Below, piece by piece: positions 54,979-61,221 of a stretch of 64,000 nucleotides of DNA. The notes beneath the pieces were generated by a model that did not search any database, was not told where the DNA came from, and saw nothing but the letters and a program-made list of their open reading frames with translations. Within the stretch, counting starts at the first letter, position 1; every line of letters begins with the position of its first letter. The stretch is from a bacterium (lineage in GTDB: Bacteria; BMS3Abin14), in the NCBI GenBank assembly GCA_020350725.1, contig CP070719.1, positions 1,809,162 to 1,873,161 on the forward strand. The letters run 5' to 3'. Made by a program: the position numbers and the translations under genes.

Positions 54979-55653
54979 TTGAAAAAGCACAAAACCCTCA
55001 GGGAGCAGATAGCCTCCTCACTTAGGGAGTCCATCATCCAGGGTGAACTGCCGCCGGGCCAGAAGCTCACGGAGCCGGAACTGGCAGAGCGGCTCGGGAT
55101 CAGCCGGACGCCTATCAGGGAAGCCTTTCGGCAGCTGGAGAGCGAGGGGTTCCTGACCGTCATTCCGAGGCGCGGCGCGGTCGTGTCCACCATTACCGTC
55201 AAAGAGATCAAGGACTTCTACGAACTGAAGAGCCTCCTGGAGGGATATGCCGCCAGGGTCGCTGCGGAGAGGATAAACCTGAAGGACATTGAGAAACTGG
55301 AAAAGATCAACAACCAACTGGAAGACCTTGCCGAGAGGGGCCACGTGGAAGGATTTTTCCGCAAGAACGAGGAGTTCCATAACTGCTTTCTCCAGCTGTG
55401 CGGAAACGAGAAGCTGATGGAACTAAGGAACACGATGGTCAAAAGGTTCCTCGGTTTCAGGATGGCGACCCTGTCGCTGCCCGGAAGGCTCATGGAGTCC
55501 GTACGTCAGCATCGATCCATCATCAAGGCCTTCCAGAAGAGAGACGGACGTCTGGCGGAGGCCATCGTCGTGGAGCACGCCCTTCTGGGCGGTGAGGAGC
55601 TGGCCAATCAGGTCCGAAAGCTTCAAGAGGAGGCTGGTCTGAAAATGGGATAG
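54979..55653 (+). CDS. GntR/FadR-type regulator (FCD domain), first of two
   Basis: 224 residues from TTG 54979, with AGGA eight bases upstream. Winged HTH (TLREQIASSLRESIIQGELPPGQKLTEPELAERLGISRTPIREAFRQLESEGFL), then an all-helical FCD ligand domain with the metal-type pattern (EEFHNCFLQL, QHRSIIKAF, EHALLGG). Such regulators sense small carboxylates. The palindrome upstream suggests autoregulation. The next gene is a closely related regulator. Confidence 0.88.
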   Translation: MKKHKTLREQIASSLRESIIQGELPPGQKLTEPELAERLGISRTPIREAFRQLESEGFLTVIPRRGAVVSTITVKEIKDFYELKSLLEGYAARVAAERINLKDIEKLEKINNQLEDLAERGHVEGFFRKNEEFHNCFLQLCGNEKLMELRNTMVKRFLGFRMATLSLPGRLMESVRQHRSIIKAFQKRDGRLAEAIVVEHALLGGEELANQVRKLQEEAGLKMG

Positions 55654-55750
55654 GGGGGAGCCCGCCCGGTTGCCCTTTCCGAAAAACGGAGGGAAGCACC
55701 GGAGCCGGGCAGGATCCCGTGTAGTCAGACAACAGACGGCAGGTGATCTC

Positions 55751-56437
55751 ATGATAAAGGATTTCAAGATCAAGATCGAGGAGCCGAAGCTTCTCTCCGA
55801 GGATATCGCGGATTCCATCAAGAGGGCCATCATCAAGGGGAAATTCAAGCCGGGTGAAAAGATCTCCGAGGGGGAGCTTGCCGAATCCATGGGTATCAGC
55901 CGGACGCCCCTGAGGGAGGCATTCAGAAAACTGGAGAACGAGGGCTTCATCGAGATCATCCCGAGAAAGGGCGCTGTGGTCACGGAGATCGATGCCAAGG
56001 AGGCCTATGACCTGTACCAGATCAAGAGCGCCCTTGAGGGGTTGGCCGCCAGACTCGCCGTCGGCAAGGTCAAGGAGAAGGACATCGAAAAACTGAAGAA
56101 GATCAACGCTGAGCTGAGTGAGACTATTGAGGAATACGATCTGGAATCCTTTTACAGAACCCACTGCCGCTTCCACGAGGTCTTTGTCAAGATTTCCGGA
56201 AATAATCGGCTGATCCACCTGATCTCCAATCTCAACGATCATTTCCAGCGCTACGGCATCGCCTCTCTGGCCCTGCCCGGCCAGTATGAGAACACGATCA
56301 GGCAGCATGAGGAGATCATCGATGCCTTCCAGAGGGGAGACGAACGGAACGTCGAGGAGAAGGTCCGGGAAAATGTCCTGACGGGCGGGAGTGTCCTCAT
56401 CGACCACCTGGCCAGGACCGCCCCTTCCCCCAAGTAA
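55751..56437 (+). CDS. GntR/FadR-type regulator (FCD domain), second of two
   Basis: 228 residues from ATG 55751 (AGGTGA upstream). HTH SEDIADSIKRAIIKGKFKPGEKISEGELAESMGISRTPLREAFRKLENEGF and an FCD domain (HCRFHEVFVKI, RQHEEIIDAFQRGD). Similar in plan and sequence to the preceding regulator, so probably a tandem duplication. Lies before the formate dehydrogenase-like genes, but also inside the inverted-repeat pair. The ligand is unknown. Confidence 0.88.
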   Translation: MIKDFKIKIEEPKLLSEDIADSIKRAIIKGKFKPGEKISEGELAESMGISRTPLREAFRKLENEGFIEIIPRKGAVVTEIDAKEAYDLYQIKSALEGLAARLAVGKVKEKDIEKLKKINAELSETIEEYDLESFYRTHCRFHEVFVKISGNNRLIHLISNLNDHFQRYGIASLALPGQYENTIRQHEEIIDAFQRGDERNVEEKVRENVLTGGSVLIDHLARTAPSPK

Positions 56438-56577
56438 CAACCTGCCTGCCGTCCAGGCGCTGCAAAGAGACCGGTCAATATCCCCTATATTCCGCAGGTT
56501 GATTCCATCGGATTTCTCTGACATTATCTGCCGGCATGTTCCGCCCGGGAAAAGGTGTGGAGCGGTAAAACCGACGC

Positions 56578-56740
56578 GGGGAGAAAAGAGTCCAGAGTCC
56601 AGAGGCCAGCGTCCAGATGGGGCGCATGGGAGAGGGATATAAAGTGCTAAGAGATAAGTATAGTGAGGTGTTACTGACCACATATCACTGAGTCCTTGGG
56701 ACTCAGCTCTCAGTTCACAGTTAGTATCTGGAACGTGGAA
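56578..56740 (-). repeat. Right arm of a 163-bp inverted repeat
   Basis: Reverse complement of 54081-54243 with three mismatches by eye. Between the arms lie the dciA-like gene and both GntR genes (2,334 bp). Confidence 0.85.
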
Positions 56741-56786
56741 CATCAGACACGGGACTTGGATATAAGAGGCAGCGAGAAAAAGCGGT

Positions 56787-56822
56787 CGTCATTGCGAACC
56801 GATGCCTGCGTGAAGCAATCTT
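56787..56822. repeat. GTCATTGCGA...GCAATC dispersed repeat-like element
   Basis: Starts CGTCATTGCGA and ends GAAGCAATC, with ATTGC/GCAAT as inverted ends. Elements beginning GTCATTGCGA and ending GCAATC are, from memory, a widespread class of intergenic repeat in diverse bacteria. Only one copy is seen in this window. Confidence 0.5.
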
Positions 56823-56824
56823 TA

Positions 56825-56930
56825 GCTGTGAACAGTGAACCGTGAACTGTGAACTATCTTTTTGGATCTTGGACTTTGGATTTTGGATTCGTTTCCAAAT
56901 CACTAATTACCAATCACAAATCACGACGGT
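56825..56930. repeat. Heptad repeat tracts
   Basis: GTGAACA-GTGAACC-GTGAACT-GTGAACT, then GGATCTT-GGACTTT-GGATTTT-GGATTCG, then AAATCAC-TAATTAC-CAATCAC-AAATCAC. Confidence 0.85.
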
Positions 56931-56976
56931 TTTCAACGGTGAACTATTTTATCCATAGGTTATCCGGGGGTCACAT

Positions 56977-59799
56977 TTGAAGAGTGTCCGGATCAGCAGG
57001 AGGTCCTTTTTCAAGGCAGGCGCCGGGCTGCTGGTGAGCCTTCTGGGCCCTTCCGGCGGCGGTCCCCTTTTTGCCGGTGTCAAGCCGTCGCCGATCTTCG
57101 GAAGGGAGATCCCCAGCCGATGCCCCCTCTGCGCCATGGGCTGCGGAGTGATCTATCTGAAGCGAACGGACGGGAGGTGGTCCGTTGAGGGGGATCCGGA
57201 CTGTCCCGTGGCCGGCGGCAGTCTGTGTGCCCGGGGGACGTCCCTTTTGGCGGTGTCCGATCTGGCTGCGTCGGCAAAACCCCTTGTCAGGAACCCCGGC
57301 AGTTCCCAATGGGAGGAGCTGCCCTGGTCCGAAGCCGTCGACAGGGTCGCCAGGCGGATCAAGGACTTCAGGGACAGGGAGTTAAGGGGAGTAGGTAACG
57401 ATTCACCCCATAGCAACCGCTTCGAGGGTATGGGGATCATCAGTGGCGGCCATATCGCCAATGAGGAGGCCTACCTCGCGGCTAAGCTCTTCCGATCCCT
57501 CGGGATCGTGCAGATGGACACCACTGTCAGGGCAGGCCGCGGCATGGCGGTCCTCGGTCTTCTAGAGGTTCTCGGCCTGCCTGGCCCAACCCATCCGCCT
57601 GTTCAAGTAGCCGACAGCGACGTGGTGTTCCTGGTGGGGTGTAATCCGGGTCAGACCTCCCCTGTTCTGTCCAGGGCCCTGGACAACGTGCGCCGAAGGC
57701 ATGGAGTGGTCATCGTCCTGGACCCCAGGATGACCGAGTCGGTCAAGGAGGGGGACATCTGGCTGAACGTGAGACCTGGCTGCGATGCCGCCGTCCTGGG
57801 AGGACTGCTGCACTGGGTCCTGGAGAATGTCTCGCCGAGAAAGGAGGAACTGACACAGAACACGGACGCCGCCTTCATGACGCTGACTGAAACCCTGGGA
57901 CAGTACGAACGGCATACAGGTAAAAGGGCCGAGGAAGGTTTCGTCACGGATCCCTCTCTGGAGGAGCCCTACTCGATCTTTCAGCGGCTCAAAAGACACT
58001 ACGAGCGCTACGATCTTCGAAAGGTCTCCGATATTGCCGGTGTGGATGAGACACTCCTCCGCAGGGCCGCCCGGCTGCTCGCCAGGACCGGCGAGCAGGA
58101 GTTCTCGGCCTGTTTCGTTCTCGGTGCCGGGGCTCTCGGCAGGCCATCGGGGCCTGACAGCGCCCGAATGGCGGCCATGATCCAGGCTCTGCTCGGAAAC
58201 CTCAAGAAGCGCGGCGGCGGAATCGTGATCGCGGCAGGTGCCGGAAATGCTCAGGGCGTCTGTGACATGGGTCTGTTGTCGCCCTTCCTCCCCGGCTACC
58301 TGGCCCTTCCCCGGCATGGCGAGGGCGTCGGAGGGGAACCGCATGTCTCAAAGGACATGGGGGCGCTCCATGCTCTGCTGAGAGCATGGTTTGACGGGAC
58401 GGGCCCCTCCGAGACGGTGGGATATCTGCCGGTCCTCGATGAGGGTGAGACACCTTTGATCAACACCATCCTCCAGGGAATTGGAGAGGAGAAGGTCCGC
58501 TCGCTCGTCCTCATCGGCGCCGATCCCGTAATGAGTATTCCGGGCAGCGGAGAGATCAGGGAGAACCTGTCAAATCTCGATCTCCTCGTCGTCCTGGATG
58601 TTCTGCCCAGTAAGACCTGCGAATTCTGGATGTCCGCCTCCGTGGACCTCTCCTCCGTCAAGACGGAGGTTATCTATCTGCCCATTCAGGCTCCCGCACA
58701 GAGAGGCGGAACCATGACCGATGGGGGGCGCCGTGTCAGGCCTCTTTACCCGGTAGAGGGGGGGAGCGGCGCGGCCCGGTCGCTTTTGGGGATCCTTGTC
58801 GAACTGGGAGTCCACCTGAAAGAGGCCTATCGCAGAGAGGGAGGCTCCGTAGACGCCCCCGTCATGGCCCTCAGATGGCCCTTGAAGTCCGATTACCGCC
58901 AGATAGCCGAGGAGATCAACGGCGTCCTCTTTCGAAACGATGACAGGGAGCTGCTCTCGCCGGAGCACCCTTGGGAGGGTGAGGTCCTCTGCGGTAATCG
59001 ACTCTACAGGGGATGGTTGTCGGAGGCGGGCTGGCAGGTCGAACGGAGAGGTGTCTCGGACAGGAACCGGATCGGTCTGTTCGAGGAATGGGGTTGGTTC
59101 TGGCCGGGGGGGATCCCGGATCCCTTTTCCTGGATTTTCGACAGGACACATGAAGCGACGGTTCTGCTCCGATGGGAGGGCCAGGAAGGGATGGTTCGCT
59201 CCGGTGACGTCGCCCTCCCTCTCAGGCGAAACCTGCCGGTGAAATTCTGGAGGGAGTCGCCTCACGGCATCCCCTTTCCAGAACATTACGAGCCCCTCCA
59301 CAGCCCTCTTCCGGATCTTCTGACGGGGGGAAAAGGCAGCCCGGACATCGTCACCCGGTTCAGCGGCGGCGAGCCATGGGACTATCTCTCGCGCCGGCCC
59401 GAGATGACCCTGGAGGATTATCAGGTTATCATGACCGTCCACCGCACCGGGAACATGGCAGGAAGCGGGGGAGTGGTGGCGCAGGTCGATTGGCTGAGAG
59501 AGCTCGGCACGGCAAGGGTCCTGGAGATCGGCGTCGACCTGGCTGCACGCCTGAAGGTGGTCTCAGGCGACACGGTGACCGTCCGTTCACCCCATTTTCG
59601 GGTGGGAGTGACCGCTGCGGTCCTGGTGACCCGGAGAATTGGGAACTATCAATTCAACGGTAGAAGCTTTGCCCTGGCGTCCCTGTCGCTTTACGGAGAG
59701 GGAACACCGTCGACAAACGACCTCCCTCCCCCGGCTTTCAGCTCGTCCGGAGAGGGAATGCAGATAAAAGCCTTCATGGCCAAAGTGGAGAAAGCATAG
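56977..59799 (+). CDS. TAT-exported molybdopterin oxidoreductase, formate-dehydrogenase-like but lacking the metal ligand
   Basis: 940 residues, with a twin-arginine signal (SRRSFFKAG). [4Fe-4S] ligands C49, C52, C56 and C84 and the bis-MGD domains of the formate dehydrogenase/nitrate reductase family are present (FLVGCNPGQTSPVLSRA, ARMAAMIQALLGN, IGADPVMSIPG). At the position of the selenocysteine/cysteine molybdenum ligand it has Gly187, and the neighbouring His is Arg188 (VRAGRG aligned with ARIUHS of the fdnG product below). It may be catalytically altered, NuoG-like, or a partner or structural subunit. TTG 56977. Followed by fdhE after 64 bp. Confidence 0.8.
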   Translation: MKSVRISRRSFFKAGAGLLVSLLGPSGGGPLFAGVKPSPIFGREIPSRCPLCAMGCGVIYLKRTDGRWSVEGDPDCPVAGGSLCARGTSLLAVSDLAASAKPLVRNPGSSQWEELPWSEAVDRVARRIKDFRDRELRGVGNDSPHSNRFEGMGIISGGHIANEEAYLAAKLFRSLGIVQMDTTVRAGRGMAVLGLLEVLGLPGPTHPPVQVADSDVVFLVGCNPGQTSPVLSRALDNVRRRHGVVIVLDPRMTESVKEGDIWLNVRPGCDAAVLGGLLHWVLENVSPRKEELTQNTDAAFMTLTETLGQYERHTGKRAEEGFVTDPSLEEPYSIFQRLKRHYERYDLRKVSDIAGVDETLLRRAARLLARTGEQEFSACFVLGAGALGRPSGPDSARMAAMIQALLGNLKKRGGGIVIAAGAGNAQGVCDMGLLSPFLPGYLALPRHGEGVGGEPHVSKDMGALHALLRAWFDGTGPSETVGYLPVLDEGETPLINTILQGIGEEKVRSLVLIGADPVMSIPGSGEIRENLSNLDLLVVLDVLPSKTCEFWMSASVDLSSVKTEVIYLPIQAPAQRGGTMTDGGRRVRPLYPVEGGSGAARSLLGILVELGVHLKEAYRREGGSVDAPVMALRWPLKSDYRQIAEEINGVLFRNDDRELLSPEHPWEGEVLCGNRLYRGWLSEAGWQVERRGVSDRNRIGLFEEWGWFWPGGIPDPFSWIFDRTHEATVLLRWEGQEGMVRSGDVALPLRRNLPVKFWRESPHGIPFPEHYEPLHSPLPDLLTGGKGSPDIVTRFSGGEPWDYLSRRPEMTLEDYQVIMTVHRTGNMAGSGGVVAQVDWLRELGTARVLEIGVDLAARLKVVSGDTVTVRSPHFRVGVTAAVLVTRRIGNYQFNGRSFALASLSLYGEGTPSTNDLPPPAFSSSGEGMQIKAFMAKVEKA

Positions 59800-59863
59800 T
59801 ACTCTGGGCCTTGATCCGCGGTGGAGCCCGGAAAAGAGCATCATCTTTGCAGGAGGTTTTGAA

Positions 59864-60790
59864 ATGGGGAAAGCGTCAAATATGGAATCCGGACCCTATC
59901 GGGCTCTGTTCTCCGGCGACATGGATGTCGAGGGAATGGAGGAGATCCTCCAGTTGTACCGGGACCTGTTCCCCTTGTCCGGCCAAGCACTGAAACCGGC
60001 CAGGGAATATCGAATGCCGACCGGTGAAGAGGTGAGCATGAGACTGGAAGAGGGTTTTACCCTCCTTCAGCCTGAGGATCTGATGCCCTCCACGGAGGAG
60101 GTTTACCGGACAGCCATCGAGGTGATGGGGATCCTCTCCCGTCACTCGGACAGGGAGGAAGCGATGGGGATGCTTGCGGAAGAGGTGAAGAGGGAGGAAT
60201 TTCTCCCGTCCCTGGTGGCGCTCTATCTCCGTGGCGGCGAAGAGAGCCTGAGGGCGGAGATCGGCTCCGACCCCCGGGTCGATCCGGAACTCTGCCTGTT
60301 TCTCATATTCAACATCGTCAAAGGCAGCTTCCGGGAGAACGGAAGGGTCCTGGCCGAGGTTTCCCTGACGCCCTGGGAGAAGGAGACCTGTCCCGTGTGC
60401 GGCGGAGTGCCGGCGGTCGCCTATCTGTCCGGAGAGGAAGGACAGCGTCATCTTGTATGCCACCGATGTGAGGCCAGGTGGCGCTTTACCAGGATCCAGT
60501 GCCCATTCTGCGGCAACCGTGACCATGAGACGCTTGGCTACTTTACCCTCGAAGGGGGGGATCCGATCCTCAGGGTGGATTTCTGCGAGGAGTGCGGGAA
60601 GTATATCAAATCCTGGGATGTGCGGCAGAGGGAGGATCTCCTTCCGGAATACGAAGACCTCAAAAGCATCAGTTACGATATGGCGGCCGAGGAAGAGGGC
60701 TACCGGCGGGGAGCGCCCAATATTTTCGGAGTGTGGGTCAACTTCGGCAGACCGGGGGATGAGAATGCCGAGGCAGACCGGGAGGCCTGA
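59864..60790 (+). CDS. fdhE: Formate dehydrogenase accessory protein FdhE
   Basis: 308 residues. The C-terminal half carries four CxxC pairs typical of FdhE rubredoxin-like modules (CPVCGG, CHRCEARW, CPFCGN, CEECGKYIK; about 176-250), plus the family FxxxxxCPFCG and DFCEECGKY context. FdhE is needed to activate respiratory formate dehydrogenases. ATG 59864 with AGGAGG seven bases upstream. Lies between the ligand-less paralogue and fdnG. Confidence 0.88.
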   Translation: MGKASNMESGPYRALFSGDMDVEGMEEILQLYRDLFPLSGQALKPAREYRMPTGEEVSMRLEEGFTLLQPEDLMPSTEEVYRTAIEVMGILSRHSDREEAMGMLAEEVKREEFLPSLVALYLRGGEESLRAEIGSDPRVDPELCLFLIFNIVKGSFRENGRVLAEVSLTPWEKETCPVCGGVPAVAYLSGEEGQRHLVCHRCEARWRFTRIQCPFCGNRDHETLGYFTLEGGDPILRVDFCEECGKYIKSWDVRQREDLLPEYEDLKSISYDMAAEEEGYRRGAPNIFGVWVNFGRPGDENAEADREA

Positions 60791-60831
60791 AATACCATAA
60801 TAATATAATGGTTTTTTGGTCCTTATAACCC

Positions 60832-60860
60832 TTGCAAATATCCACGCGGTTCGGTAATAT
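60832..60860 (+). promoter_or_regulatory. Promoter of the structured RNA before fdnG
   Basis: TTGCAA (60832-60837), a 17-bp spacer and TAATAT (60855-60860). Transcription should begin near 60867, more than 350 bp before the fdnG start. Confidence 0.65.
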
Positions 60861-60866
60861 TTTCCG

Positions 60867-61107
60867 TGTTTCGGAGACCGCCTCCCGGCCCTTAGCCGGG
60901 ATATGTGGGGCTGGCGGGTAATGAAAACCTATCCCCGCACTCTGTTTCAGCGATCTACATACTGGCGAAAGCCGGCTCGTAACTGAATCGAGCGACTTCC
61001 GATCCCGCCGTGTCCCTCTGGGATGCCCGGGACGTTAGGGTGTGGAGAGCAATCGCCGCGCCTGCCGTCTTGCAAAGGAAGCCGTGACTGGGTCATGGCT
61101 TCCTTTT
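60867..61107 (+). ncRNA. Structured non-coding RNA or riboswitch-like leader of unknown class
   Basis: About 240 nt between a good promoter and a strong terminator. Hairpins readable by eye: CCCGGC/GCCGGG, GTGGGG/CCCC(G)CAC, CTGGC-GAAA-GCCGG with a GNRA tetraloop, GCTCG/CGAGC, GTCCC/GGGAC. A possible long-range pair GGCGGG (60913-60918) / CCCGCC (61002-61007) competes with one of them. Position before a molybdenum/tungsten enzyme gene makes a cofactor-sensing leader (e.g. Moco-type) possible; an independent sRNA or 6S-like RNA is the alternative. I could not match a known consensus. Confidence 0.55.
61074..61107 (+). terminator. Terminator of the structured RNA
   Basis: AAAGGAAGCC / GGCTTCCTTT with a second TGAC/GTCA stem inside and a TGG loop, ending in a T-run. 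It lies 115 bp before fdnG, so read-through or antitermination would be needed for the leader to serve that gene. Confidence 0.85.
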
Positions 61108-61221
61108 TCTATTGAACGGAAAAACGGAGGAAAGGAAGGAGGTGGGGTTCAGGAGGTTCCATTACCTGTCTTAAGCTGTCTAAACCACTGTTTGATCGAG
61201 AAAGGAAGGTGAGGACGTAAG

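Larger units (their letters stand above)
56438..56976. other. Repeat-filled spacer before the formate dehydrogenase paralogue
   Basis: 539 bp without a gene. Contents: right arm of the 163-bp inverted repeat (56578-56740), a dispersed-repeat-like element (56787-56822) and heptad tracts (56825-56930). Confidence 0.7.

Noticed and set aside
60867-61107. tRNA-Sec, tmRNA, RNase P or SRP RNA
   Set aside because: No acceptor stem or CCA end, no tmRNA start, no RNase P core motif and no SRP GGAA domain could be found; left as unknown structured RNA.
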